A DNA stretch of 64,000 nt from Blumeriella jaapii (taxonomy: Eukaryota > Ascomycota > Leotiomycetes > Helotiales > Drepanopezizaceae). Positions 22,366 through 34,339 of the stretch are shown here, in pieces. The stretch lies in the NCBI GenBank assembly GCA_009599575.1, contig VWND01000089.1:1-64000 (forward strand). Reading direction: 5' to 3'. Below the pieces are notes generated by a model, which was given only the letters and a program-made list of their open reading frames with translations, was not told the origin of the DNA and did not search any database. Within the stretch, counting starts at the first letter, position 1. Each line of letters begins with the position of its first letter. Both the position numbers and the translations under genes were made by a program.

Positions 22366-24265
22366 CTATCCCTCCGTCCGAAAAAAACGCGCTTTCGAAC
22401 TTTTATTTATTAATACGTTATTATCCAAATAATCGTACGAATTTAAACCTTCGGAATACGCTTTTAGCCAGTTTACAAGTTTTGCAAAAAGACCGGAAAG
22501 CTTTTTATGCGCCAAATAAAAGTCGCGCACCTTTAGGAAAGCATATATAAAATCAGACGCGGGGTATTACGTAAAATCTTTATTTAAGCCTATTTAAAAA
22601 GCTTTGTATTAAAAAATTTTCCGCTGTATTCGACAGGCGATTAATTCTTCGATTTCGTATTTAAGCTCATCAATTATATTAATAAATTTAAGGGCTGAAT
22701 TAATCTGATCTGAAAGCGCGTCGTCAGCTGCTTTACGCAATCGATTAGCGTGAAAAACTGGGTGTACGTTTATAATATTAAAAAGGTTTAGCTTAAAAGC
22801 GTTATCGAAAATTTTGGCTATAATCTTAAAAGGGCCGTTTATAAGATTGTCGAGCTTGCGAAAAGGCCGGAAGGTCGGAAATAAACGCATATCGAGCCAT
22901 ACGTAATCGCCAACGTTAAAATCGATCGCGCGGCGAAATCTATTCGTATTTTTTTTTATTTTGTCGTAAGCTTATTAAAGATGCGATTTGGCGAGGTTTC
23001 AAGCGTCGTAATGGCGGCGAGCGTACGCACGAGCTTCGTTTGCGTTTAGCTTGTATAAAAAATTAAAAAAAAGGAAAATATCGAGCTTTCAGTTTCAATT
23101 AATATAAAAAGTGTAATCGTATACAATTTCAAAAAGTAAAAGGCCATCTAGACTTTCGTAAGAAAAGACTATTTAGGCGAAATCTATTATTAGAAAAAAT
23201 TCGTTCTAATCGTTTTAATAAAAGTTTACGAAAGATCGAAAGCGTTTTTGCAGATATTAATTATAAATTTCGGTCTGATCGTCGGTTTCGGAATAAGCGG
23301 CTGTCGAAAGCTTTAATTGCGTACCGAGTATTTTGTTTAATTCAGACTAAAAAGTAAATTAATACTAAAAGCTACGATCGTTAATAATACTTTTTAAAAG
23401 GCCAAAATATTTGTACACGTGGAATATATACAATTTGGCGAGGCTTCGAGCGTCGATATTTTTATAGCAAAGAATCGAAATAACCTGCTTAAAAAAGCGA
23501 TTTATTATTATAAATACGTTATCGTAATCGTGTTTGTTTTTGTTAAAATTGCAAAAATCTATTATAACATGCTTTCAAAAATGGTCAGGAACAGAAAAAG
23601 GTTAAAAAAAGCCGGGGCGCTTATTTTTTAAAACAAAACTTTTTCGATAAGCGTAGCAGTTGCGATAGTATTGTGTTTTTACGAAAGCTGTTATACCTCG
23701 CTAATAATATTGGTTCGAAAGCAATTGCGTAGTTTTGCGAGCGCTAGAATAAGCGGTAAAAATCTGGTCGTGCATTTTTCGTATAAAGGCCAAACGAAAA
23801 TAATCGACGTTTAATACTATCAAACGACCGTAATATAACAGCAGATCGCGTTCAAATGTATACGAAAACGAAATATTATTAGCGTTATTCCTTTTCGTAG
23901 CGTCTCGTACAGCTTTTTTTCGGAAGGCCATTAGGCTGCTAGCTGTGCGATTAGCGTAGAAAAGCTGGTCAACGATACGGAATACGAGAAAAAGATCAGC
24001 TATTTCAACGATAAAAACAGCTGTTTCGAAAGCCGTGGAAGATCGAAGTTTTTCAATTAAAAGGCAGTGATTAATCTGATCGGCTCGAAAAAGGATTTGA
24101 AGGCGCTGAATACGTTTAAAAGAGTTTTGGCGGTCGAATTCGTTCGTACGACGTGTTAGTGCGTCAGCCAGAGGGTTGTGTTTACCTGGTTTGTACGTAA
24201 TAAAAAAGTTATAGTCGGCGAGGAGCTCGGCCCAGCGTGCCTGTCGAGCGTTCAAGGGTTTGGAG
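22366..24265 (-). pseudogene. Element D pol remnant (RNase H end, integrase, chromodomain)
   Basis: Minus-strand frame 23701-24255 carries the end of RNase H (PGKHNPLADALTRR) and then the integrase zinc-binding region with a His-x-His-type arm. Frame 22609-22890 has the integrase C-terminus with HPVFHANRLRKA and a chromodomain-like start, LKYEIEELIACRI. A further stretch reads YPASDFIYAFLKVRDFYLAHKK and runs to the LTR. It is the least damaged pol copy here, but stops remain. Confidence 0.88.
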
Positions 24266-24446
24266 GTGTAGTAGCAGGAGCTGAAAAGCTCTGCTGAGGG
24301 GGGGATCGTTGAACAGGAGCCATCCTTCGCGAAATGCGGAAATAGGCCTTTTCACGACCGGTCGATCACCTTGGTATGACCCGTAAGAAATTCGAGGGAA
24401 GAAATAGTTTACGCCGTCGCCAGCGTAAAAAAAAAATTGTTAATAA

Positions 24447-24709
24447 TATGACGATCTAATCAGTCGAAAGGCTGAAAGATCAGTCAACTGGTCGCCGAGT
24501 TATATAATATAAAAAACGAGCCTTTGGTTCTGTAACAAAGATATTTATTTAGAATCAACAACTGCAAAAGACAAAGGTTGCTAAAGGGAAAAAGCCTTAT
24601 ATACATGATAGTCTCCACAGTTGATGGAAGACCCACCAGGAGACCAGGGAGCTTGCAACTATACGTAGTTGCTGGGGTGACGCGAGAGGCAAACGAGTGA
24701 GTCGTCACA
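24447..24709 (-). repeat. Element D 5' LTR
   Basis: 263 bp, TATGACGA to TCGTCACA. It has a higher GC content than the other LTRs of the nest. Open frames inside it (24484-24708) recur in all LTR copies and are not genes. Confidence 0.92.
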
Positions 24710-24714
24710 GGCCG

Positions 24715-25284
24715 TTAAGGAAAGATTTAAAAAAAAGTTCGCGAAAAGCGTGGAAGTTGGTTTGCAGCGTTCGTTGGTTGAAATGAAACGTTGCGAAAAA
24801 AAGCAGCAGATTCGCGATTAGCAAAGGCACGTTCGATAGATTTTACCAAACGCTTTAATTAAAAAGTCTGTCGCAATCGCATAGTTTTTAAAAGTTGTCG
24901 TTTACGCTTTTGCGCTTTTTTCAGTTGATTTTGCAGAAGTCTTAACTGAACGCTTTTAACGCTAGGCTAGGAGGTGGCAAGCGAAATGGTTGGCGCTCTG
25001 CCTTTTTTTTTGTTTTTTTTTTTTCGGAGGAAAAACTGTTTTTTAGAAAAAGAAGCTTTTGGGGAAGGCTGCTTTTTCGCTGATTAAAAAAAGGGAGGTT
25101 GAGATATAATAGCAGAAGCTGAAAAGCTTTGCTAAAGGGAGAATCGTTAAACAAAAGCCATTTTTCGCAAAATGCGGAAATAGGTTTTTTTACGATCGGT
25201 CGATTATTTTAATATAACTCGTAAAAAATTCGAAAGGAAAAATAGTTTACGCCGTCGCTAGCGTAAAAAAAGAGTTGTTAATAA
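24715..25284 (-). pseudogene. Element A gag remnant, upstream part, and leader
   Basis: This continues the gag sequence broken at 22101. It aligns with E at 15830-16403 and, reversed, with C at 25627-26220. The leader next to the LTR contains ACGCCGTCGCTAGCGT, a short GC-rich palindrome conserved in all copies. Confidence 0.8.
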
Positions 25285-25362
25285 TATAACGATTTAATTA
25301 ATCGGAGAGCTGGGAAATCAGTTAATTGGTCGCCGTGTTTATATGGTATAAAACGAGCCTTT
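25285..25362 (-). repeat. Element A 5' LTR, first part
   Basis: Starts TATAACGA and breaks after GAGCCTTT where C is inserted. The rest resumes at 31797. Confidence 0.92.
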
Positions 25363-25626
25363 TGTGACGACTCATTCGTTTGCCCCTCGCGTCACCCCAG
25401 CAACTACGTATAGTTGCAAGCTTCCTGGTCTTTTGGTGGGTCTTCCATTAATTATGAAAATTATTATATATATAAGACTTTTTCTTTTTAGCAACTTCTG
25501 CCTTCTGCAATTATTAATTCTAAATAAATATCTTTGTTACAAAACCAAAGGCTCGTTTTTTATACCATATGAATACGGCGATTAATTAACTGATTTCTTA
25601 GTCCTTCGATTAATTAAATCGTTATA
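25363..25626 (+). repeat. Element C 5' LTR
   Basis: 264 bp, TGTGACGA to TCGTTATA. It contains a TATATATAA box followed by AATAAA about 70-80 bp later, the usual U3-R order of a promoter and poly(A) signal. Confidence 0.94.
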
Positions 25627-27240
25627 TTATTAACAATTCTTTTTTTACGCTGGCGACGGCGTAAATTATTTTTTTTTTCGAATTTCTTACGGATCATACC
25701 AAAATAATCGACCGGTCGTAAAAAAGCTTATTTTCGCATTTCGCGAAAAATAGCTTTTGTTCAACGATTCTCCTTTTAATAAAGCTTTTCAGCTTCTGCT
25801 ATTACATTTTAACCTCTTTTTTAATCAGCGAAAAAGCAGCTTCCCCCAGAAGCTTTTTTTTTTAAAAAATAATCCTCTTTTCGAAAAAAAAAAAAACAAA
25901 AGAAAAAACAAAGCGCCAACCATTTCGCCTGCCATTTTTTTTTTGCAACCTAGCGCTAAAAGCGTTTAGTTGAAACTTTTATAAAATCAATTAAAAAAAG
26001 CGCAAAAGCGTAAACGACAACTTCTGGAAATTATACGATTACGACAAACTTTTTAATCGAAGCGTTTGATAAAATTTATCGAACGTGCTTTTGCTAATCG
26101 CGAATCTGCTGTTTTATTTCTTCGCAACGTTTTATTTCAACTAACAAACGCTGTAAATCAATTTCCACGCTTTTCGCGAATTCTTTTTGAATTTCCTTTT
26201 AACGGCCAAGATTTTAGCGCGCTTTTTAAACGCTATAATTCCTATTTATCTGCTAATTTTCGACTAGCTCGTATAAAACGCGTTTCGAATCTTAAATTTA
26301 AATTAAATAATAATAAAAATTACAAAATACGTTATTAAAAAACTAAAATTCTCGACAATTTCGAATTTTATTACGATTATTTCGCTAGCGATCGATTTCG
26401 CAAAAATTATATATTCGATTAAACCGAAAGCGTAATAAAAAAGTTTTTAATTCCGCGTATTTTGGACCGTTCCGATTTTATTTTTTCCGAAAAATTAATT
26501 AAAAAAATCGCCGATTTTCTGACTAATCCTTTAAACGTTCAAAAAGCCGAAAACGAATTTAAAATGCTTATAATAAATACGTACGACGATTTTTAGCGCT
26601 TTTATTTGCGATTTTCCATTTTCGCAGCGAACGCTTAAATACGAATTAATAAACAGCTTCGAAACGCTTTTCGCGATAAAATACCAAAGCGTTTACAAAA
26701 AAAGCTGCATTTGAAATAAACGCGTACAACGACTTTTAAAAATTAGCTTACCGCCGTCCGTTAAAAAAAACAAAATCAATTGGCCGAACGAATTTTATAC
26801 GCGAATCGCTTTTTAATCAAATCTATTATTTATCAAAATAATAGATTTTTAACCAAAGCGTATTACGAATCGAATCGTACGTACGAAAGTCGTTTAAATG
26901 TTTTATAAGCTTTTTTTTAACCTTTTGTTTTTTTTTTTTTTTCTACGCCAGAACGTTCTTTTTGGCGTTTTTTCTTTTCGATCGAACCAACGATAACGCT
27001 CGTTTTTTATTTTATATTAAAAAGTTTAAAAAAATTAATCTACACGACCTTTCACGGGCCGATCTTCGGTTTTATCCAAAGATTCTTTTAAATTAATAAA
27101 TATAAACGAGGTCGAACCAGCCGAAAATTCGCTTTTTAATAATAATAATAAAAACGAAAACTCTTTTTTAAACGATTTCCAAAACGCATACGAAAAAGTC
27201 GAAAGCTTTCCCGCTAATCGGAAAAACGCCTAAGCCTAAG
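25627..27240 (+). pseudogene. Element C leader and gag remnant
   Basis: The leader holds the conserved ACGCTGGCGACGGCGT box. Gag frames follow, the longest open one being 26066-26338. The family is recognised by alignment to A and E, not by a domain motif. No tRNA primer-binding site could be named in the bases after the LTR. Confidence 0.75.
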
Positions 27241-30200
27241 CAAAGCTTTTTTTTTAAATATATTACGCGATATACGTTATTTTAACGTTCGAAAGCTTTT
27301 TAATAACGATTTATTAACAATTTCCGTTATATTTATTAAAAATAGCTTTTTATACAAAATAAAAACGCTCGCCGATTTTAAAACGAACGGTTATACGTTA
27401 ATCGATTCGGCGCTAATCAAATTTTTTTTTTTCTTTTTAAAACTTTTAATTTAATTTTTTCCGGCTTTTTTTTTGTAAAAAGGTATAATAAAATTCGTGG
27501 CCATTTAATTACATATTTTACGCTTTTTAATTTTATTATTAATAACCGAATACAATCGTTTATTTTTTTTTTAATTATCAATTTCGAAAATTATAATATA
27601 ATTCTAGGAAAAGCTTGGCTGGCCGAATATTAAATTCTATTAGATTGTAATAAACGCAAGTTTTATTAGCCGAAATCTTATCCTTTTACAGCTTTTTACG
27701 CTCGTTATATTAAAATCTTTTATTTGCATTTCCGAAAAATTCAATTTCGCTATTAAAACGACGCTGTAAAACGTGACAGGAATTTTAACCAATTATAACA
27801 GACTTACGACGCTGTGCGAAGCGCGAAAAAGTCGAATTTTATTCGCGGTGCTAATTTCGATGGCGACGCTAATAGAATAATATAAAAAATTATACCATCA
27901 TTTTCCTAGGCTAACGATTCCTTTTTTATTATTTTTTATTTTTTTTTTTTTTTTTTTTTTTTTTCTTTTCTTTTTTCGTTAAAACAGCTTTTTCGTTCTA
28001 CAAAAAACAATTATATTAAAAACCGAAAAAAAATCTTCGCCGCGATAGCTTTTCAGTTTAATATAATCGATAATTTAAACAAACCATTTTCTGAATCTTC
28101 TAAACGACCAGTTCGAAAACGAGTCTTTTAATTTACTGCTTACCCAATTTCTATTTGTCAAATTATTACACACGCTTTTAAATTGATTTTCAAAAAAAAA
28201 ACAATTAAAATATTTTTAACTTTTTTATACGAAATCGATAAAATACTAAACGATTTTACGTATAACATTTTTCTTAAAATTTAATTTCATAGTTTTTTCG
28301 AACGTTTTAAAACCAACGAAATATCGATTTCGATTTTTTCAACCAGCTTAGCAAAGTTAATTTCGAATAAATCTTTTTTCGAATTTTTTTTTCCGGAATA
28401 CAAAAATTTCGAATACGTGTTTTCTAAAGCCGCTAATAACGAGCTAGCCTTTTACCGGCTTTACGATTATAAAATCGAGCTTATTATAAATAAAAAAAAG
28501 CTGAAATATATTTTTTTATATAAAATATCGATTTTAAAGCTCGAGATTATTAAGATTTATTTGTAAAATAATTTTAATAAAAGCTTTATCGAATTTTTTA
28601 CCGCTTTTTCGCTGTTTTAATGCTTTTCGCTAAAAAACCCGACGGTTTATTACGTTTTTATATCGATTATCGAGCTTTTAATAATATTATTTGTAAAAAT
28701 CGCTATTCTTTTTTTTTTATCGATAAAATCTTTGCTCGTTTTTCGAAAGCGCGAATTTTTACAAAGCTCGATATTCGTTAAGCTTTTTATAAAATTCGAA
28801 TGGATTCCGCCAATAAAAAACTAACGACGTTTCGTACGCGTTACGGCGCTTATAAATGCAAAATGCTATTTTTTGATTTTATTAATAAACTCGTAATTTA
28901 TCAACGTTATATAAACGACGTTTTTTTCGATTATTTAAACGATTTTTGTATTATATATTTAAATAACATTTTTATTTATTCGTCCGACCTTTTGAAACAC
29001 GTTATATACGTTCGCAAAATGCTTCAAAAATTCGTTAACGCTGGATTATAAGCCGATATTCGGAAGTTTAAATTCAACGTTATTCGGATCCGTTATTTAA
29101 GCTTTATTATTTCGATTAAAAGCTTAAAAATAAATCCAAAAAAAGTTTCCGTGGTCGTTTATTAAAAACTTTTTATTATTATAAAAAGTGTACAAAGCTT
29201 TTTTGATTTTTGTAACTTCTACCGACGTTTTATTCGAAACTACGGTATAATTGCAAAATCTTTGGTTTATTTAACCAAAGCTAACGTTTTTTACAATTTT
29301 ATTTTTAAATATCAAAAAAGTTTCGATCTTTTTATATTAGCTTTTATTATTACATCAGTTTTATAATATTATAAGCAAAATCTTTTTTGTATATTAAAAA
29401 CTAACGCTTCCGACGGCGTAATAATTTTTATGCTTTCGCAATTTTATAATAACGATTGGCTTTTAATCGTTTATTTTAGCAAAACCATAGCTTTCGCAAA
29501 ACTAAACTACGTCGTATACGATAAAAAAATGCTTGCAATCGTAAGATTTTTAAGTAATTTTCGTGCTGAATTAATTAGTTTAGTTTATCAAATTAAAATA
29601 ATTATTAATTATAAGATTTTAAAATATTTTATAATTTTTAAACTTTTAAACGTTCGATAAATACGCTGGGCCGAGCTTTTCGCCGATTACAACTTTCTTA
29701 TTACGTACAAACCAAATAAACACAATCTTTTGGCTGACGCATTAACACGTCGTACGAGCGAATTCGACCGCTAAAACTCTTTTAAACGCATTTAGCGCCT
29801 GCAAATCTTTTTTCGAACCGATCAGATCGATTATCGCTTTTTAATTAAAAAACTTCGATTTTCTATTGTTTCCGAAACAGCTGTTTTTATCGTTGAAATA
29901 GCTGATTTTTTTTTCGTATTTCGTATCGTTAACTAAATTTTTTACGTTAATCGCATAGCTAGCAGCCTGATAGCCTTTCGAAAAAAAATTATACGAAACG
30001 CTACGAAAGGAAACGACGCTAATAATATTTCGTATATATTTAAACGCGATCTGCTGTTATATTACGATCGCCTAATAATACCAGACGTCGATTATTTTCG
30101 TCTGGCCCTTATACGAAAAATGCACGATCAGATTTTTACCGTTTATTTCAACGCTCGCAAAATTACGTAATTGCTTTCGGACCAATATTATTAGCAAAAT

Positions 30201-31527
30201 ATAACAGCTTTCGTAAAACAATACTATCGCAATTGCTATGCTTATCGAAAAAGTTTTGTTTTAAAAAATAAACGTCCCGGATTTTTTTAGTTTTTTTTTG
30301 TTTTTAATTATTTTTAAAAACACGTTATAATAAATTTTTGCAATTTTAACAAAAACAAATACGATTACGATAACGTATTCGTAATAATAAATCGTTTTTT
30401 CAAGCAGGTTATTTCGATTTTTTGCTATAAAAATATCGACGTTCGAAGCTTCGCCAAATTGTATATATTCCACGTATACAAATATTTTGGCCTTTTAAAA
30501 AATATTATTAGCGATCGTGGCTTTTAATATTAATTTATTTTTTAATTTAAATTAAACAAAATATTCGATACGTAACTAAAGCTTTCGACAGCCGCTTATT
30601 TTAAAACCGACGGTTAGACCGAAATTTATAATTAATATCTGCAAAAACGCTTTCGATTTTTCGTAAATTTTTATTAAAACGATTAAAACGAATTTCTTTT
30701 AATAATAAATTTCGCTTAAATAGTTTTTTTTTACAAAAGTTTAAATGGCCTTTCATTTTTTAAAATTATATACGATTATATTTTTTATATTAATTAAAAC
30801 TAAAAACTCGATATTTTCTTTTTTCCCAATCTTTTATATAAATTAAACGCAAACGAAGCTCGTGCGTACGCTCGCCGCTATTACGACGTTTAAAATTTCG
30901 CCAAATCGCATTTTTAATAAATTTACGATAAAATAAAAAAAAATGCGAATAAATTTCGCCGCGCGATCGATTTTAACGTTAGCGATTACGTATAGCTCGA
31001 TATACGTTTATTTCCGACCTTCCGGCTTTTTCGCAAATTCGACAATTTTATAAACGGTTTTTTTAAAATTGTAATTAAAATTTTCGATAACGCGTTTAAG
31101 CTAGATTTTTTTTAATATTATAAACGTACACTTAGTTTTTTACGCTAATCGATTGCGTAAAGCAGCTAACGACGCGTTTTCAGATCAGATTAATTTAGCT
31201 TTTGAATTTATTAATATAATTAATAAATTTAAATACGAAATCGAAAAATTAATCGCTTATCGAATGCAACGGAAGACTTTTTAGTATAAAACTTTTTAAA
31301 TAAGCTTAAATAAAGATTTTACGTGGTATTCCGCGTTTAATTTTATATACGCTTTTTTAAAAGTGCGCGATTTTTATTTGGCGCATAAAAAGCTTTCCGG
31401 TCCTTTTGCAAAACTTATAAACTGGCTAAAAGCGTATTCCGAAGATTTGAATTCGTACGATTATTTGGATAGCGACGTATTAATAAATAAAAGTTCGAGA
31501 GCGCGCTTTTTTCGAACGGGGGGGTAG
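27241..31527 (+). pseudogene. Element C pol remnant
   Basis: In order: protease about 27290-27440 (NGYTLIDSALIK); RT about 28200-29060, with IDYRAFNN-type and IFTKLDIR motifs and the catalytic box YLNN at 28956-28967; RNase H about 29430-29780 (FSKTIAFAKLNYVVYDKKMLAIV); integrase about 29800-31100; chromodomain-like tail with YDYLD and ending at the TAG at 31525-31527. Many stops. The change of both Asp of YLDD to Asn follows from G-to-A transitions and alone would kill RT. Confidence 0.9.
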
Positions 31528-31791
31528 TATAACGATTTATTCGTTTGCCCCTCGCGTTATCCCAGCAATTACGTATAATTGCAAGCTCTCTGGTCTTTTA
31601 ATAAGTTTTCTATTAACTGTGGAGATTATTATATATATAAGGCTTTTTCTTTTTAGCAATTTCTGCTTTTTGCAGTTGTTGATTTTAAATAAATATTTTT
31701 GTTACAGAACCAAAGGCTCGTTTTTTATATCATATAAACACGGCGACCAGTTGATTGATTTTCCAGCCCTTCGACTGATTAGATCGTCACA
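31528..31791 (+). repeat. Element C 3' LTR
   Basis: 264 bp, TATAACGA to TCGTCACA, directly after the pol stop codon TAG. Confidence 0.94.
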
Positions 31792-31796
31792 CCTTT

Positions 31797-31980
31797 GGTT
31801 TTGTAATAAAAATATTCACTTAGAATTAACAACTGCAAAAAGCAGAGATTGCTAAAAGGAGAAAGCTTTATATATATGATAGTCTCCATAGTTGATAAAA
31901 GACCCACCAGGAGACCAGGGAGCTTGCAACTATACGTAGTTGCTGGGGTGACGCGAGGGGCAAACGAGTGAGTCGTTACA
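31797..31980 (-). repeat. Element A 5' LTR, second part
   Basis: This resumes at GGTTTTGTAATAAAA after the CCTTT duplication and ends TCGTTACA, followed by the CAAAG duplication of A. Confidence 0.93.
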
Positions 31981-32112
31981 CAAAGGTTGCTAAAAAGAAA
32001 AAGTTTTATATATATAAATAGTTTCCATAGTTGATAGGAAACCTATTAAAAGACCAGGGAGCTTGCAGCTACACGTAGTTGCTGGGGTGACACGAAAGGT
32101 GGCAAAAGAATG
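31981..32112 (-). repeat. Element E LTR, second part
   Basis: This continues the LTR broken at 16532 (GTTGCTAAAAAG onward) and ends TCGTCATA. The two halves together give about 256 bp, the family length. Confidence 0.9.
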
Positions 32113-33042
32113 AGTCGTCATATCGAAAATCAAAATAGCTGATCGAAGCTTATCGAAAAAATTATTTATCGAAACGGCAGCTTTTTTTGCATCGGTTATG
32201 CCGTTGTATTCGGCATATTTTCTATTGTAATCCGCTTAGCGCTTTTGATTTTTTTAATCGATAAACTAATATAAAAACTGTTTTTATAATCGTTTATTAA
32301 TAAAAAAAACGGAATGAAAAATCAGGATCGGTATATTCGAAAAAAAAAAAATCCTTGATCGATAAAATTTATACGCTTTTAATCACAAAATCCACGATTT
32401 TGAATCGTAAAAAAAAAACCTTTTTTGGGTTTTTTTTTTTCGTAAAAGCCGATATTATTGTTTTCGTTGTAAAAAAATCGATTAACTGGATTTAAAAAAT
32501 AAAAAAATATAAATAAAGTCTGTAAATTGAGAAAATCGAAAAATTAATTTTTCTCGTATTTTTAATAGCATTTTATCGATTCGTGGCCTTTTGGCAAATA
32601 AAAAAAAACTTTGTAAAATATAATTTTCCACGAATTTTTTTTAATAATTCGAATGGATTGACCGATGAAAGTTTCCAACGAATTTTTTAGCGTATGCATT
32701 GCAAAAAAAAGCTTATTAATTGGCTCCGGGGCTTATAATTGTCGTGTATAACTGAATAATTAATAGGAACTTTTACCGAAAGCTGAAACGAATAAATTGT
32801 ATATAATAAAATGTTACTTGTATTATTTTAAATCTGACTAACGAGCTTTCCGCAGAAAACGAAAGGTTCGGACTCGCTTAGTCAGTCGCTCGGAGAAACT
32901 AGTTTCCGAGAAGACTCGTTATCACGTGACTACGAGCCTTTCCGAGCTCTAGGAATATCTAATTACTAAAAGCGTACAGGAAGAATGAATCTGGAACAAA
33001 CGAAATGAAAGGAAGTAAAGGAATGTAAATATAGCGCAACAA
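32113..33042. other. Degraded AT-rich flank of the nest
   Basis: Moderately AT-rich with no usable frame. At 32889-32910 there is a near-perfect inverted repeat, CTCGGAGAAACTAGTTTCCGAG, and at about 32933 a CACGTG box. Such features occur in fungal LTRs, but no ends or partner copy could be shown. Origin unknown. Confidence 0.45.
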
Positions 33043-33127
33043 GAACCAAAGGCTCGTTTCTTATACCATATGAATACGGCGACCAGTTGACTGATCTCCC
33101 AGCCCTCCGACTGATTAAATCGTTACA
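33043..33127 (+). repeat. Gypsy LTR fragment (3' third)
   Basis: 85 bp from GAACCAAAGGCTCG to TCGTTACA, matching the end of the nest family's LTR in plus orientation. The upstream two thirds are absent. Confidence 0.88.
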
Positions 33128-34100
33128 ATTTCCAGCTTTTACAGCATTATCCGGCCTTTACGGTTTCTTCGTAAAAAGTATTATTCGGGGGTTAGTAGGA
33201 GGCAAGAGGGCCGCCCCTCGGGGTGCGAGATCGACGACGACCTCGCGGGCTAGACTTAATACCTGTACGTGGTGCCTGGTACGAACCTTCCGCCCTTTCG
33301 ATTGCAAACGCTTTTTTCCTGAGGCAAAAAAGCGTCGTTGCATTCGAAAAGTGTCGGAAAAGCCAAAATTAAGCAATCGACACGTAGCGACTTCGAAAAG
33401 ATTTTCTTTACCGGCGATCCGGGCCATTTTTACGATTACGCATAATATTACGATTTATTTAACGAAGGCATACTTATTAAGAATTCCAAAAGAATTGTAT
33501 TAAAAGGAAAAGGCGGAAAATAAAAATCAGTTCGATTATCGAAAACCCGGTACAGCGCTTTCGAATAACCGTTCCTACCGAACACAACCGATTCGATAAT
33601 ATATTTGACGAAGGAAAGGGTGCCGGTGGATATACGCGTTTAACGCGTATAAAACAGGCGTTCGAAAAACAATTCGGTGCCGCTAATTCGAAGTTTTGAA
33701 AATGCTTTTCAAAATACAAAAAAACTGCGATACCGCGGGATCAGAAACCCGGGATATGCGTATTAAAAAAGCTTTTCCTTAATCGTGGTTTTTACTTTTT
33801 TAATACGTATATATTTTGTAATTTTTAAAAACATCGAAAGCCTTTTAGTTTTTAGTTTGCTTTTTGTTTTTTTTCTTTTTAGGCCTATTAATTATATTAT
33901 ATTTGCGTTTTCACGCGATTAACAGATTATATTTTTAACCGGTGCCGTATGCACAATTCTTAGGTTTAAACCCAAAGCTTTATATTTATACTTTTTCACT
34001 GACGGACCATCGCAAAAAGCGGCGAAAAGCGTAGTCGACAGCAGCAATAGCTGTATTAAAACGAACTGTTTTCGGAATCGTACTTTTGTATTTAAATCCT
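33128..34100. other. Mixed-composition region without confident gene
   Basis: A GC-rich patch at 33180-33330 sits between AT-rich parts. Frames at 33087-33503 (+), 33158-33427 (-) and 33477-33719 (-) overlap each other and show no known domain. A plus-strand stretch near 33600-33700 reads GKGAGGYTRLTRIKQAFEKQ before a stop and might be a broken coding remnant. No function can be given. Confidence 0.4.
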
Positions 34101-34109
34101 TAGCTTAGC

Positions 34110-34183
34110 ACGTCTCCGTACCCCCTGGGAGGTCCTAGGAAGGCAGACCGAGTTATGGCTGCCCTCCGCTAGACGTTAATCAA

Positions 34184-34215
<32 letters not shown>

Positions 34216-34302
34216 GGAGGCAAGGGGCTTTGGCTGATTATCTGACTTAGACACGTGATCTGACCGATCATCTGACTAAGCACGTGGTGTTGGTTCCTAA
34301 CA
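34110..34302 (-). mobile_element. Possible copia-type LTR remnant with (ACT)n
   Basis: On the minus strand the sequence begins TGTTAGGAACCAACACCACG at 34302, a plausible LTR start, and runs through two CACGTG boxes to a (GTA)n microsatellite (about 34181-34215), then TTGATTAACGTCTAG. The microsatellite and that flank recur near 36358-36402. No second end or target duplication was found, so the class is a guess. Confidence 0.4.
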
Positions 34303-34339
34303 CTGATTTTCCAGCCCTCCGACTGATTAGATCGTCACA
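34303..34339 (+). repeat. Gypsy LTR fragment (terminal 37 bp)
   Basis: CTGATTTTCCAGCCCTCCGA to GATCGTCACA is the end of the same LTR family in plus orientation, directly abutting the putative copia-type end at 34302. Confidence 0.8.

Larger units (their letters stand above)
22102..24709 (-). mobile_element. Element D: internally deleted gypsy derivative
   Basis: 2,608 bp with two LTRs (22102-22365 and 24447-24709) and a perfect target duplication GGCCG at 22097-22101 and 24710-24714, inside the gag of A. The interior holds only the 3' half of pol (part of RNase H, integrase, chromodomain tail) and the untranslated leader. Protease, RT and most of gag are missing across one junction near 24265-24270. 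It keeps more G and C than A, so it is probably younger or less exposed to RIP. It could not have moved by itself. Confidence 0.93.
25363..31791 (+). mobile_element. Element C: full-length Ty3/gypsy chromovirus
   Basis: 6,429 bp in plus orientation, opposite to A, D and E. LTRs are 25363-25626 and 31528-31791, each 264 bp. The target duplication CCTTT is at 25358-25362 and 31792-31796, inside the 5' LTR of A. A polypurine tract (seven G at 31518-31524, then TAG) touches the 3' LTR, and that TAG is also the pol stop. Structure is complete but coding capacity is destroyed by A/T transitions. Confidence 0.95.
16533..31980 (-). mobile_element. Element A: full-length Ty3/gypsy chromovirus, interrupted twice
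   Basis: Starts TGTGACGA at 16533 and ends TCGTTACA at 31980, with the target duplication CAAAG at 16528-16532 and 31981-31985. Parts in order along the plus strand: 3' LTR 16533-16794; pol and gag 16795-22101; insert D 22102-24709; rest of gag and leader 24715-25284; first part of the 5' LTR 25285-25362; insert C 25363-31791; rest of the 5' LTR 31797-31980. Subtracting both inserts and their target copies leaves 6,401 bp, matching C (6,429 bp). All coding regions are broken by stops. Confidence 0.93.

Noticed and set aside
25364..25585. 73-residue frame in an LTR, and its relatives at 24484-24708, 31619-31855 and 40749-40937
   Set aside because: These frames lie inside LTR sequence with promoter and poly(A) signals and have no coding homology.
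33087..33503. Overlapping frames on both strands at 33087-33503 and 33158-33427
   Set aside because: Both read through a GC-rich patch; neither shows a domain, and the first begins inside an LTR fragment.
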